Positions 1-16,330 are shown, counted from the first letter of the stretch. The stretch is 64,000 nt of DNA from Phoenix dactylifera (GCF_009389715.1 NC_052392.1:30955575-31019574); one strand, 5' to 3'. The notes: generated by a model not told the origin, from the sequence alone. Translations and numbers: made by a program.

Positions 1-1060
1 AACATAACACAAGCACATAAATAACAATGTAGCTGAGAATGCTGATGAGGATGAAGGATTTTGTAATGCTTGGAAGAATAAGGTTAGATATGAGCATATT
101 GGAAGATATGCAAGAGTTGATCTTTCTGAATAAATGGGTGGACAGATTAAGGAAGTAAATCAAGCAAGGCTTTTAGTTAGTAGGGAAGAGACCTAGTCAC
201 AGTCATTTCCCATGCTATGGGATGTGAAGGACCTAGTCCCCCATCAAACAAGCCCATGACCATTGCCACCATCCAAACAAGCCCATTGCCATCTACTCTA
301 TCCAATCCTTGCATTGATTATGTGAATAAGCAAAAGTAGACAAAAATCAAGCATGACTACTTCCAATTTCACTATAACATGTTTTCTATGAGCATTTGTG
401 CACCAAGAAAATTATAATTATATTTCTTTGGCAGGAGATGATATGTGGAAAAGACATTATATTGTCCATTCAATTACAAGGATTCCAAAAGTTACCACTA
501 CTTTCTGTAAGTTTTCTTATTAAGGTCCGCCACTATCATAAGAATATTAAATAATGAAAAAAAAATTAGAAATTCTCTGGTGTAAGGCATTGTTGCTCCG
601 ATCCGCCATCGTCACAGCACACCAAGTGTTCGGAGAAAGTATCACTCGGTCGCATGAAATTGAAGCAGCTAGGAACTTGATCATACCGGGCGGTCTCGCC
701 GACCGCCGCTCAGCTCTTTCACTCCTATCAAATTGTTTCTGGAATAAGTTTTCTTTCTTCTTTCAAACTTATATTTTTATTGGATTTATTGGATTTATTT
801 CTGCTATATTTTACAAATAAAACAGAGGAAACACCCAAATAAAACATAAAAATAATTATAGCTTAATATAAAGTAACATAATTCAAAAATGCTGTCGTAA
901 GTTCATAACTACTCAAGCTTTTCCATCAAACAAAATATAGTTCTAAATATTAGTGTCCATCCAACCAAATAATTAAAAAAAAAAAAATTTACAGGTGTTA
1001 GGTATATTATTTTTTTTCTCAAAAAGAAAAAAAATGAAATGAATCATATACATAAACAAG
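1..1060. other. Upstream intergenic sequence, no gene recognised
   Basis: No open frame here resembles a known protein. A GC-richer island at about 585-720 stands out from AT-rich surroundings, but its translation on either strand is not recognisable. The rest is AT-rich with short A runs. Only short chance frames are present, so I call no gene. Confidence 0.5.
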
Positions 1061-1338
1061 TAGGGATGCAAATGGGTCAGATCGAATTGGATCATGAGTG
1101 ACCTCGACCTAATCCGGAACCTTATTTGGGTCCTAATTTTGAACGCAGATCTAACACAATAGACGATCGAATCGGATCGAATCCACAACTACAATTTTTG
1201 ACCGAATAGGTCATTCTGGTCGGATCGGGTCCATGTATAATCCGGATCTATTCTAAAAAAATCGGATTTGATTTGGATTCGGATCGGATCCGGTTCGAGT
1301 TAAGCCATCCGTAGCTTCGGAACTTGTTTGCATCCCAA
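1061..1338. mobile_element. Degenerate TIR element (MITE-like), GGATCGG-rich
   Basis: The left end reads TAGGGATGCAAATGGG and the right end reads GTTTGCATCCCAA, giving a 10-bp perfect terminal inverted repeat GGGATGCAAA. The interior is rich in GGATC/GATCC words, which are near-palindromic and would fold back. It has no coding capacity. I could not see a convincing target-site duplication, so the superfamily is unsure. A similar but better bounded element (TAGGGRTGGCAA ends) lies at 32933-33286. Confidence 0.4.
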
Positions 1339-1834
1339 ATAATTTTACATATGCAGATCGAATTGTAAAATTAGAAATTTAAAAGTATCTAAATTTTAAA
1401 TTATTAAGTTGGATCGAATTGGATTTTAATCCAGTAAATCTAGGCCCGATTATAAAAAAAAAAAAATGGAACGGGTCCATAGGCATAGAGGCTTAGACCG
1501 TCGGCTTATAACAGTGTGGGATGCCGACCGCACGTTCCTCTCACCCGCTTCCGTACTGTCGTGTCCAAGCCCTTTCCAGAAAGTCTTCATCCAACGCTCC
1601 GAATTCCCCCCAGATCCATCGGACGGTCTAACTTCATCGACGCCCGTCCGTCCGCGTACCCTTTGCCTTCCCCCGTGGTACGAATGATTCCTTCCCCGAT
1701 GACCAACTCATCTCCACCGCCTGGTGCTACACCGAACACGGAAATCCCATCCGCAGCGCCACGATTTTCCGCCACGTACCCATGATTCAGACAGCTAAGA
1801 ATTACCGCGGGGCCCACAATTGTAAAGAATGAAG

Positions 1835-1842
1835 TATTTAAG
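1835..1842 (+). promoter_or_regulatory. TATA-like box of the actin gene
   Basis: TATTTAAG lies about 30 bases before a pyrimidine-rich stretch (CTCTTCCTCCCTGC) that looks like a plant transcription start and leader. The preceding 300 bases (about 1500-1815) are GC-rich without a reading frame of note and probably form the proximal promoter. Placement is by position and base composition only. Confidence 0.5.
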
Positions 1843-1864
1843 TCGGCTACGATATAAGAGCTCT

Positions 1865-3484
1865 TCCTCCCTGCCGTCGCTCTTCCTCTCGCCTCCGCTC
1901 TCCTCTCTGCTCCGCCTTTAGGAAGCGGAGGAAGCTCGGAAGGGAAGTCCGGCCTCGATCTCTTCTTCGTCTCTCATCCTCGCTGAAAGGTGAGACCATC
2001 TCCTTTTGTTCTGCGATCTCTGGGTTCTTTGATCATATATGTGGATTTGAGTTGATCTGTAGACTCTTAGGCTTTGATCGATGATCGGTTCTCGTGGCGA
2101 GGGTTTTGTTTAAAGATCTGTTAATTTTAGATCACAATTTGATGGTTCGATGGCTTGTCCGGATCTAAGAGGACATTGTGGACCTTATGTGCTTTCGATT
2201 TCTGGAGTGGGACATTCTATTCGTTTTTTGGGGGGTTTATGGATGGATCTGGGGTTTCCCAAGGTTGATTGGAAGTTAGATCTAAAAGAATTTTCAGTAG
2301 AAGTAGAGGATGATCTATTTTTATGTCATGATTAGCGCCACGAGAGAGGTTTTTTCTTTCTTCTTTTTGGTAGTTTTAGTACTCTAGCTTCTGAAGTACA
2401 ATGTTTATTGATTTTTTTCTCTTTGATGATCCGTTTGATGTCTCTTTTTGATGTAATATATGTCTGACGTCTCGATGGCTTGATGTTTCTTATGCACGCA
2501 TGCGAAATTTTTCACCGATCCACTGAGTTATTATGTTGTATAGCGACGGCGTGCCACTTTTTTTTCCATAGTCGATTGCAATTAACTTTTTTTATTAACA
2601 TTTTTTAGCAGTTTTATTGTGAAGAAATAGATAAAAGCTAACATTGTAGTCGGTGAATTCTTTTTGTTAGCTATTTTTTTTTTTTTGTAAAGGGTTTGAT
2701 TTTTGTTCCTGGAATATAATTCAGTGGCTCATACATCTCGTGATTTTTTTTTTTTTTTTTTTTGACGCGTAATGGAGGAAGCAGTGAGTTTTCCCCAATT
2801 TATTAATGATCGTGATTTAATCTTTAGAATGGATAGGTGATAATTAGATTGGCTATCAGTCTACCAAATTGTTCTTGCTCTATGCCCTGTCAAAGTAGAA
2901 GACTTTTGATGCAGTTTAAGTTTTTTCCCCTCTTAATTACTTTCACTGGGTTTCCCGTGCCAAGTAGCACGAAGAATTCTTTATTACAAAAAAAAATAAA
3001 ATAAAGGACTCGTTTTTGCGATTCTTGCTTGCTACCTGCTGACATGGAATGTACCAGCACGTGTGCATCACTGGGGGAAACTTTTTTCTAAAGAAAGGAG
3101 ATCCAAACCCTTTTTAACTAAAAATTTAAGAAAGAGTTGTATAAGTGTTATGCTGCTGTGTGCTGGTACGGGTCTGGCACTGCCAGCAAACACTTGAAAC
3201 CAGGATACTGCACAAAGATGCCATTTTTATCATCTTTATCAGGTAAGTAGCAGTCCACTTTTAACAGCATTCTATTTGTATTCTAAAGCATTCATAATAT
3301 GTAGAAATATAAAATCTCCCAGCACTCCGGTCTTTATGACGGCTCATGAGTCATGACTGCGTTAGAATCTTGATTACAGAAATTGGGTTTTTAAAAGTTG
3401 AAAGTGAAGAGGTTAGGCGTCATATATATATATAAGTAGCAGAACTATCGAGTAAGATATATGACTCTTGCTTTTCTTTTGCAG
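1865..3484 (+). other. Actin 5' leader exon and leader intron
   Basis: A CT-rich untranslated exon runs from roughly 1865 to 1989 and ends in AAAG followed by GTGAGA at 1990. The intron then runs to the TTTTGCAG acceptor ending at 3484, eleven bases before the actin start codon. A leader intron of about 1.5 kb is typical of plant actin genes, where it often raises expression. The exact transcription start is not determined. Confidence 0.75.
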
Positions 3485-3495
3485 AACTTTAGCAA

Positions 3496-5050
<1,555 letters not shown>

Positions 5051-5479
5051 GATCCAGCGTCGGTCAGTCAAGTCCAGGCGGTTTTTGAGTCGAAGTCATG
5101 CAGTGTTGCTGGGTTAAGATGTGGTTTTACTAAAAATATGATTATATTTGCTTCAGTCGCATATGAACTTTGCCAACTTAGTTATTACTGGTGGATGGAG
5201 TGGAAAAAAGAAAAAGAAGAAAAGAATAGTAGCACGCTCTGTCCTTATCTATGTCAGCCACATTGTAGGCTATTAGTATGGTAGTTTTTTTTGGATTTTG
5301 GCTTGGTTCGTGAACTTTATTCATTAGCAGTTGGAATGTTGTTTCTTTTATTTGATTTATTGGTACTTTGATTCTGTCTCAGCTTGGGAGGGATAAACTT
5401 TATTCTGTATTTATAGTTGTGTTTGCTTTGTTATGCTACCTCTTACTACCTTGTTATGCTACCTCTTAGTAACAGTTTT

Positions 5480-6360
5480 GCTTGGGTTTGGAAACTCGTG
5501 CAAGCTCCTAGAATTAAAATTTACTGGTGGAAGGTTGGTTTGGGGGGATGAATTCGTTGTAGGGATCTCCGTCAAAACATCAATTGTGGCCTCTGGCTAG
5601 GTATCGAGGAAGACCAACACATTCTCATATATTGCAATTTTGCCGCATCTGTGGAATGAATTGAAGGCTATTGGCTCCAACATCCCAACCATTGGTACAA
5701 TGCAAATCCTTCTGGCCTTCCTATCAGACCCTCGCATTGCAGAGCAAAATAAAACTGAGTTCTGCTACGTTGGCTGGCTCATTTGGTTTGCCAGGAATGA
5801 ATGTTTCGAGGTAAGCAATATGATGCCATTTAGGTTTATCACATAGTCCAATGCTTTCGCAAATGAATTCTATGATTTCTCCTTGTCGATCACCAGAACT
5901 AATGGCTCACGGGTGTTGGAGAGCTCAATTATTTCCCCTCCCTGTGGCGTAGCGAAGGTGCGTTTTGATGCATCTTGGTAGGATGGTGAGGTTGGTTTTG
6001 GAATCATATTAGAGATCACATAGGCCAAATATTGTATGTAGGGTCGAGTTTTCTATACTTCTACAATGCCAGGAGCAGAACTAAAAGCTGCCCAGGAAGG
6101 TCTCACAATAACTATTTATAAATTAAACTACCCGAAAATGTTGTTAGAAGGTGACTCTACTACAACCACAGGCTAGATCAAATAGAATTATAACTATGAG
6201 AACACCTATTTTTATAGCTAACCTGTTCGCCAATTGATTTGCCTATGGATAAACATGGCTTGCAAGAAAGTAATTGAGAATGAAGATTCAATTCTAGTAT
6301 GCCGCTTGGGTACCGGGGCAGTTCAAGGTCTCCAACCAAGGAGTAACTTAGATCTGAGTA
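5480..6360 (+). mobile_element. LINE (L1-type) ORF2 3' remnant, zf-RVT plus RNase H
   Basis: Translated pieces in changing frames match the C-terminal part of plant L1-type ORF2. They occur in the expected order: a zinc-knuckle-like segment (FAWVWKLVQAPRIKIYWWKV, then NCGLWLGIEEDQHIL), the linker word WLIWFARNE, and an RNase H part with VRFDASW, PGAELKAAQEGL and LLEGDS. Several stops and frame changes interrupt it, so it is dead. It lies just 3' of the actin gene in the same orientation. A short direct repeat (GTTATGCTACCTCTTA, twice at 5433-5470) sits just before it. Confidence 0.75.
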
Positions 6361-8162
<1,802 letters not shown>

Positions 8163-8324
8163 GCGCCGTCTGATTTCATCTTTCGGTTAGATGAAGTGAT
8201 GATTGGCTGTAGTAAAGATAGCGAAGTTGTATTTTGGATGGTGTTTTATTTAAATGATCTTCTTTCTTATATTTAAGACTGTTATCTTCCCCGTATGCTC
8301 ACTCCATTGGAACACAACTTTTTA

Positions 8325-8950
8325 GAGATTCTGTTTGAAAATGTGGAATTGCGGAGAAAGAAATGGGATGGGAGGAAAAGTTAAAATTTTGATATTTGAA
8401 AGTTTTTAGTGGAGAGAAAAAGAAAAAAAAAAGGAATAGGAAGAAAAATTTTTGGCTCTATTTTTTTTTCTTTTTTATATATGAAAAAATTTGATGAAAA
8501 AAATAATAAATTTTTTATAATATTTATTTTATTCTTAAATTAAATAAGTACTAAATTAAAAGAATAAATATATTTTAGAGTATTTTTTTAATTTTTTATA
8601 TGCCATTTGTATTTATATATATTTATTTACTCTATCTCTATGAAGTTTTATCTCTACTGCTGCATTTTCAGTTGAACTGCATTTTCAGTTGATCTGGTCA
8701 TGACTTGGTTTGATTCTATTTATTTGCATTTCTATTTATAAGCATATCTTTTTTATAATAAAAATATTTTAGTAAAAATATTTAAAAAAATATTTTTTTT
8801 CCTCTCCAAATTTTCAAAAAAAAAGGTATTTTTTTCTTTCTTTCTAAAACTTCCAAACAAGGAGAAAGAAAAGCCTATATTATTCTTTTCTTTTTTTCCC
8901 CTTATTATATTTTTTTTATCTTTTCATTCCAAAACTCCCAGACAGAGGGT
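8325..8950. mobile_element. Possible AT-rich TIR element
   Basis: The left part reads TTCTGTTTGAAAATGTGGAA and the right end, reversed, reads CCCTCTGTCTGGGAGTTTTGG, an imperfect inverted pair around CTGTYTG. This resembles ends of PIF/Harbinger-like small elements. The interior is more than 75 percent A/T with long T and A runs and no coding frame. No clear target duplication is visible, so this is tentative. Confidence 0.3.
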
Positions 8951-9632
8951 AAAAGAACCTGAATTAATTTTTCGTTACAAGAGCATTAGGAGAAGACGAA
9001 TGTGCGGACGCGGGAGCTGATGGTTCCGGAATGGAGTCTCGATGGCTCCAATCGGTGATGTCTTGGAATTAATCCTTCGAGCTCGACATTTCATCGAACA
9101 TTTGGGCCCGATCACTTTGACAAAGGATGTCATCGCGCTCCAACGGTGAGACGTGGACTGTCCGTCCTCACTCTGGGGCGCAAGCACCAATCACCATAAC
9201 ACACGTATCATTGGCTTGGCTAGTTTATGCATATCCTCTCATATTTGAAGGATTTTTTCTACAGAAAGAGCAAAGAGTGCAGAGGATTGGATAATCTCGT
9301 ATATTGCCATGTTTATGAAAGAAAAAAAACTTGTACAAACTCTCGTAAATCTAACCGAGCTAAACTCTCGTACATCTCCCCCTCCTGAAGACATCCACTG
9401 GAAAAACAAAAATTTAATTAAAAAAAAAACTAGACGGAACTCAACAATTCAGGCTGATGGATTCAATAAGGAAAAAAATGTCCATTTCAGAACAAACAAC
9501 ATGTGGATGGCAGAAGCTGACCATGCTCGATTATTTTAACAAATCTATTGGCAAGACATTCGACTGCCATTTTGGAAGCCTCAGAAATCCATCTGCAAAT
9601 ACTGCATTCCACTGTCTCTGTGTCATTTGTGC
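8951..9632. other. Intergenic and probable 3' UTR of the minus-strand uL15 gene
   Basis: No protein-like frame is seen. The last 100 bases or so before 9633 probably carry the 3' untranslated region of the minus-strand ribosomal protein gene. No canonical poly(A) signal could be placed with confidence. Confidence 0.4.
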
Positions 9633-12600
9633 TTAGGCCGCTGCTTGAGCTTCTGCAGTAAAAGGTATTGGCTTGGTTGGGGCAGGTAGGCGACCGATGC
9701 TATCAACCTTATCTCGCTGCTTTGGTGGGGGCCTGGCAGCTCTTGGTAAGAGGCGTCCCTTCTTGGCAAACCACTCAGGCTTGAGCAGTGCCTGGAATCC
9801 CAATTTGTTGTAGTACACCTTCCTCACAGACCCACCTGCAGCTTCTACTGCAGCCTTTGCCCTAGCTGTCACCCTTGATACCTGCATTAGATCGCATGCA
9901 TATCAACCAATTAAAGAGTATATTGGTCTGCAGATGAGAAAAAAACATTCTATTCTTGCAAATTTGCTCGTAGGGCAGCTTACATTTTTCGCTAATGTGT
10001 GCACTACATGTAATGTAGTACGCGGCGCACCTGGCTTTGCTTTCTATTATAATTGTTTTTAGTGAAAAAATAGAATCAAAATGACATAGAAGTGAAGATT
10101 GATGGCTAGAGACTACACATGAATCTTGGAGCTGGAATAACTAAATCTACACACCATGAGGAAGGGAGAAATGAGTAAACAGCTAATTTAATGTTGCAAG
10201 ATTGGGGCCAAAGAAAGGAAAATGAGTTGCTATAAGTCATGTACGACAAACAGATGCCGGTGAGACTAAAAACCTATATAACCGGCAATGTTTAAGGCCA
10301 GGATGTATCATAAAACGACGAGGTTATTGGTAAAAAGAAAAATTACAGCTAGAGATGGGTGTATCAGATTAAAATGGAGTTGCAAATGCAAAATATACAG
10401 TTGAAAATTCCTATTTCAAAAGATATAAACATTATGTAGCTTTGGAAGGTTACAAACCAATCTTGAGGAGGCTTCGTGCTAAAGGTTCTAATTTTAGCCA
10501 TTGATTCAGCCAAGAGAGGTTCCTGGTGTTTGCACTTTAGAGTTGTTTCAGCCGTTATTTACTTTTAAATTAAACAAAGAAATTTGCCTATTTCACCCTT
10601 ACCTAGCAACGTGGTACCATATATGCATAGTAGAACCCACCTGCATGTGATAAAATAAAATTTCTAGGAAAATTTTAGTTTCTTCCCTTCCCAAAGGAAA
10701 TGAAATCGACAGACCATTGACTCAACAGTGTAAACTGATTGTAGATTTAGGATTGAGACTCAGGAAAAGGCTGGCTTTTATTGAATTTGTTGTCAAATTC
10801 TTGAATTGGCTTTCCTAAAACTTCAACTTAGGTTCTTGCCTATTTTGTGACTGAAATCAGGATAAGACATGGTAGATTAATTTCTCTAAAAAAAAGAAAA
10901 GAAGAGAAAAGAAAAGTAAAGATTGTAAACTCCTGTAATATATTAGAAATTTGTTAATGGTTGATGCTGATTTATAAATGACAGTCAGGAACTTCAAATT
11001 GGTTAATGAAGTTAACTGCTAATATCACCTACTAATTGCTGAAATAAGCTCAAGAGAAATCAGAATGTCTGATATAAGATGGTCCTATCTGCAATTAAGG
11101 AATTATTGGTAATACCTAACATTGGAGAGTGATCTACACTGATGCAATATACAAGAACACAAGAAAAATTAAGATGGAAATTGAGGGCAAATTGGGACAA
11201 GCTCACATTTCTGGAAGAATAGGTCATGATAGATACATGCAACAGATAGAAGCTTATCCATGATGGTCATCTTTATTTCTGGAGGTTAGCATCTTGTTTA
11301 TTTAATGTGTTCAAGAATTCTATTTGTGCCATATTCAAACAGCCTATGAGAACAAAAGGATGAAAGCATCTATTTCATTGGAAATAACCTAAGGATCAGC
11401 AAGCGATATGCAAATATGGAGAATTTACTGTGACACTAAAAAATAACTGCTAATGGAGGTTTACCTCAAAATGAATTGGCCATTTGATGTGTTCTGCACC
11501 ACGACCCATCAATCTAACACCATCTTTTATCTGCTTCCCTATGGCACCTGTATCCTATAATTACAGAATATAAAAGAATATTTTGAAGTTAATACAAATA
11601 TGACATGTCACTGTGGTGTGAAAATAAATGATAAAGTTTAGTACCTTGAGAGTTTTCATTGTTATCAGTTCTGATGAATCAATTTTGCCTGCATTTATGA
11701 GTTTTGCAATCTTTCCCAATCCTACTGGCTGTTAAAAGAAATTGAAAACAAAATGAACAACTTTCAAGGTTAAGAGTAAGGACAGAAATGGCTCAAGTAT
11801 GATAATTGCCCTGCAAAACTAATAGCATACTCAGTCATGTAGTATCTTTCTTCTGCTAACAATGATAACAATCAGATCAACCATTGTTTCCATCAGTAAA
11901 AAAATAACATATAATAAGCATAACCACTCTGTGAATCAATGCAAGATCTTTTTTTTGGGTATCAGTGAGAGATCTTTTAGCTACCACAAACAATAATACG
12001 ACGAATAAAATGAGTTGGATGTGAGGAGCCAAAATATAGACTATTCAGCTATTTGCAAAAGGAAAAGATACACTTACCCAGTTAGCTTACACTAAGTGGT
12101 AAAAATTGAGAACACGGAGTTAACGAGGAGGTTCTCGTAGATGAACATGCTCATGAAGGAGCCAGTAATAGCTCACTACACTAAAATAATTATGAACATA
12201 GCTAAAGGAACCAAGAAAGAAGCTTGTAACTAAGTGCTCTACCTCCATGGAAATCAAAAGCAGAGATGAAGGGAATGACAACATCAATCTCATAAAAATC
12301 TAAGAAATAGCCTCCATATCATATTGCATGGACTCGGATATAAGAGTTGGATACGATACACGATATCGTGTTTGACCTACCAAGAGCAATAAATTGGGAT
12401 TTATGACCTTATCAGAAAGACATTATTAATAAATATGATACTATGAGGTGTTAGAAATGTAGTCTCCATATACTAAATACAAACCTTTTTGAATCACTTT
12501 TTTTTTCATGGCTATTGTTCCTATTTTCGGTTGCATGCTTGAGAACTTTGTTGTCTTCAATACATTGCATATTCCAACAAGCTGACACATCACAACAAGA

Positions 12601-14551
12601 GGAACATGTCCACTTTTTTGTTTTTTTCATGGCTTTTTTTTTTCGCCCCGGGGGGGGGTGGGGGGGGGGGGGGGGGTGGGGGGGGTGCATTGATGGATGG
12701 ACAAGAATCTATCTAGCACTGGTTACATGAACTAACAAAATTTTACTGTCAGTTGAGGCTTATTTTCTGCCTATATGGCTTCTTGGTCTTACTATGTCTA
12801 TGAAGCGTTCAGGGCTATTGTTTGCTTCTTCCTCCATTACTCTTTGACCAAGGAGAGAACCTAGCCCTGAATTCTCACCTCTCTCTTCCAACCATCCAAT
12901 TCCACCCCCGCCCATCATCTCAACCACCTAATCCACCTGTTCCCTACCCTTTTTCTCAGCCTCCACCCAAACTAAGTGGCTTCCATGGAAGAAGGCCATG
13001 AAAAGTAGCCGCAAGAGCTCAGCTTCTTCGCTCCCATGTCACTGACCGCCCCTCTCCCTTCTCCCTAACTTTCCAAGACCCAAATCCCTGCTCCACTGTC
13101 ACTTCTGTGTCCCCCTTGTCGATGGCTCACTTGAACCATGCCCAATGCACCATCTGCGAGCTCCTCTCTTATGTTGCCTTCCCAGTAGTTGGATCGAGTG
13201 GCTTAAATCCTATTTAGTTATTTAACTCGCTCAATTCCTAGATCCTTCTATCCTTATTGATTACATCTAAATTACATATTATTACCTTCTCATTTCCATT
13301 AAAAAAAAAACTTTATTGCAGCTTAATGTTACAGACATACCATACCTATATAGGACAACAACTAGACAGCATACACATAAGTAGAACAATCTTTCTTCTA
13401 AGCAAGAGCAGTTGATACTTTTTTCTTTCCGATCTCGCTGATTACCAGTTATTTGCCAACACAACTCGCCCCAAACATGCCTTCTCATGTTCCTAGTAAG
13501 TTTCGTAACTGAAAGTACTTGGCCAGCAGTAATTCAATCTCCCAACATATTTTGTAGGTGCTCATCCTCAATATACCATCCCCCATCTCAATTATAATGG
13601 CAGTTGACACTAGTTGATCTGGTCATGCACCTTAAGTGACCGATGACACGGAATACTGCTCAGCCTATTATAAGCATTTTCACCAAACTTGAAGCTAAAT
13701 TTGCATAATAGTGCAAATAAGTTATCAGCTATGGATCTCCGCACCAACAATGCTGACAAAGTTTTGAACAATATCCAAGTATCTTAACAAATTACAATAT
13801 AATATTAGCCCAATGCGCATTATGTCTAGTTTGCATATTTTAAACCCAAGATAAGCATACTATCAGAGACAAACCAAAGTTGTTCGCTAATTCCGCAAGA
13901 AAAAAAAAATCTTTTTTAGTCGAACTTACTGAATAAACCCATCAACTAAGATAACTCATCCGAGAACGTCATTCTTGAATCACCTAGACTATTTCCCGAT
14001 CTATTATACTACTTCCACCACCAACATTATTACTAAAAATCACACCAAAATGATCAGATTTAGGAAGAAATCGAGCGATTTTTTTTTTTTGGAAAAATAG
14101 AACATTTGATCACCTGGAAGATGAGGCTGAATGGGTTCTTGAACCCCCTTCGTGGGAGGCGGCGGCGCAGCGGGGTCTGGCCTCCCTCGAATCCAAACTT
14201 CATGGTTCCCCTCGCCTTCTGGCCCTTGTGCCCCCTCCCGGCCGTTTTCCCCGTGCCAGACCCGATCCCCCGCCCCTTTCGCTTCTTCTTCTTCCTCGGC
14301 ACGTTGTTCCTCAGATCGTTCAGCTTCAGCAGGCTGACCGTCGCCGGCGAGGAACCCATCCCCGCCACCTGGCCGTACGAAGCCCTAAAGACCCCATAAG
14401 GATCCGCCGCCGACGGTGGCGTCGGAGGCGGAGCTGGTGGCGCTAGGGTCCTGGAGAGGGGAAGAACGGCGAGGGAGAGGGGTCGGGGAATGGGGGTTTG
14501 AGGGAGGATCGAAGGCTTGAGCTTGGAGACCAGAGAGAGGCGGCGCCACAT
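9633..14551 (-). CDS. Ribosomal protein uL15 (L15), mitochondrial type
   Basis: Four exons on the minus strand, 14551-14114, 11728-11645, 11554-11465 and 9881-9633, join in frame to 286 residues. Exon 1 begins [18 protein letters not shown], an Arg/Ser-rich stretch without acids that looks like a mitochondrial targeting sequence of about 60 residues. The bacterial-type L15 body follows, with the Gly/Lys/Arg-rich RNA-binding segment ([20 protein letters not shown]). Exons 2 and 3 give [17 protein letters not shown] and [20 protein letters not shown]. Exon 4 gives the conserved [16 protein letters not shown] and [11 protein letters not shown]. uL15 helps assemble the central protuberance of the large subunit. 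All introns have GT-AG ends; intron 1 is 2.4 kb and holds a poly-G tract. The presequence argues against the chloroplast and cytosolic forms, but targeting is inferred. Confidence 0.92.
12650..12685 (+). repeat. Poly-G tract with G-quadruplex potential
   Basis: Runs of 9, 17 and 8 guanines are separated by single thymines, right after a stretch of thymines. The tract lies in intron 1 of the minus-strand uL15 gene, so the transcript would carry the C-rich version and the G-rich strand would be the template. Length is prone to sequencing error and to polymorphism. Confidence 0.85.
12700..13260. other. C-rich block inside uL15 intron 1
   Basis: Between about 12830 and 13190 the base composition shifts to C-rich with many CCA/CTC words, unlike the AT-rich intron on both sides. 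No frame gives a recognisable protein. It may be an inserted gene scrap or repeat; I cannot name it. Confidence 0.35.
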
Positions 14552-14572
14552 CGTAAACGTTAGGCCGCGGGG

Positions 14573-14598
14573 GTTGGGTTTGGGGTTTCGGGTTTAGG
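14573..14598 (-). promoter_or_regulatory. Telo-box-like AAACCC repeats upstream of uL15
   Basis: Read on the minus strand, the 25 bases upstream of the uL15 start carry CCTAAACCCGAAACCCC followed by a further AAACCC. Telo-boxes (AAACCCTAA) are common in leaders and proximal promoters of plant ribosomal protein genes, where they act with site II elements. These copies are close to but not exact matches of the core. Function is inferred from position. Confidence 0.5.
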
Positions 14599-14619
14599 AG
14601 AACTAGGGGTTGAATGCTG

Positions 14620-16040
14620 AAGGATCACAGCCGTCCACTGCAAGTTGATGAAATGGGGAAGACGCTAACTGTCTGATCTGATCAGACTCAAAACGATTAG
14701 TCGAGCTTGATTCTGAAAATGGAACTAAAATCGCTGGCGGACTAAAGATTAAGTTGACTCATCTTAATCCAACGGCGGAAATGGAATACCTTCTTGATTT
14801 AAAAGATTAATTTGAGCTCAAGCCCTAATTATTTATCTTTAGATTATATAAAATAAACATAATTTTTAATTTTTTAATTCTAAAAATAAATTTTATTAGA
14901 TTTTTTTTGGAAAGATTTGAAATATGCCAGAGAGAAAGGATCCCAAAACTTCTAATGTATATGGGTTCTAAGGAGGGGGAGATACACTTTTAAACCTACA
15001 ACCATAGGTGAGATATAATATATTAGAATTTAATTAATTATTATAGATCAATTATTATGAGATATTTTTATAATTTAAATTTTAGTTAAATTATTTTAAA
15101 TCTACCATTTTTAGCATCTATGTGTGGCTATAGTGCATTATAACAAGTATGTTTAAAAGAGTATAAGTATTCGAAATCTCTTTTCCATATAACCTTTTTA
15201 TCAGTCGAAATAACCTATCATATAATTGGCATAAGGAACCATCTTTTGGTACAATATCTTTTAAATAATAACTAGGCATGAAAAAAATCACATTTACATA
15301 CAAAAATAACAAAAATATAAAACAATATAAAATTTTGTATTATTATAAAAGATAAAAGATCAAAATACAACTATAGAAATCTAACAACCTCCATATGACT
15401 CAAAGGTTTAAAAATCAAATATACATTCGGGCTATATATATAATGAGATAAAAGTACTTTATGAATTTAAACTTTAATATACTATATTCCATTTATCAAA
15501 AGTAGGCCATCAACCGAATGCTCCCTCTACTGAATAATAATGTACGTCATAAAAAATAAAAGATCACACACAAAGCAAGCCTCTGACAAATTAAATGTCA
15601 TGTGGTCTTTAGATGGTAAACTATACACAACAACCATTTATTGGCCAAAAACTCTTACTGGATGACCAAACTACATCACCATAAAATTGATGTGCATTTA
15701 ATAATTTTTTTTTTGAGTTAAATTATGATAAATATGGGGTTAAAATTTAAAAGAAAGCAAGCCTAAGAATGGATAGTCTTAACTATTTTTTTTAATTATT
15801 AAATAAGATAACTTTTAGTGCCTTGATCATAGAGACAACTATAGAGCCAACTTGGCAAGTCCAAAAGCATTTGCATCCATTCAACTTTATGTTCCTCCTC
15901 CTCTTTTTTTTTCTTTTTAAAAAGAATGGTGGGAATGCCAACTCTCATTTCATTAAGAGAATGATATGGGAGCAACCGATGACTGTTATAACCGATGACT
16001 TGAAATTTCTTTTTATCCAAAAGGGCTTTTATGTGCTGGA
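14620..16040. other. AT-rich intergenic sequence
   Basis: After the uL15 promoter the sequence becomes AT-rich, with short chance frames only. T runs at 15705-15715 and 15898-15920 are simple tracts. I see no gene and no clearly bounded element. Confidence 0.5.
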
Positions 16041-16330
16041 TATATTTGTTTTCTAATATAGCGTGACCTTCTCAACCCACTATCTCATCTAATGATCTAA
16101 GTGCAACTACTGATTAATGTGGTCCTCATACAAGATGGGCATCAAACCTTTGTTCCTCTCTGAAGTGCAGCCAACCCAATCTCTCACCATCCTCAAGTTT
16201 GATATAAGATCTGCAACATTGTTTATTGTTTATCATTAAAGATATAATGTTTTATTTCCTCTATATTGCCCAACACAAAGCTGCCATCCAACAATCCCAA
16301 ATGATTCTTTTTTTTTATATATATATAGGG
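16040..16330 (-). mobile_element. LINE ORF2 fragment (linker before RNase H)
   Basis: On the minus strand, pieces such as AALCWAI, then FNDKQ and LISNLRMVRDWVGCTSER, match the WaiWkeRN..iFnd linker and following segment between reverse transcriptase and RNase H of plant LINEs. Frames change and stops are present. Boundaries are approximate; the fragment could reach to about 16650. Confidence 0.5.

Noticed and set aside
12174-12190. CACTACACTAAAATAAT as the left end of a CACTA element in uL15 intron 1
   Set aside because: No matching inverted end was found within the following 2 kb and no subterminal repeats are present, so the word is probably chance.
14106-14446. Plus-strand frames opposite uL15 exon 1
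   Set aside because: Low-complexity Pro/Arg/Ser frames produced by the GC-rich antisense of the exon; no domain and no promoter.
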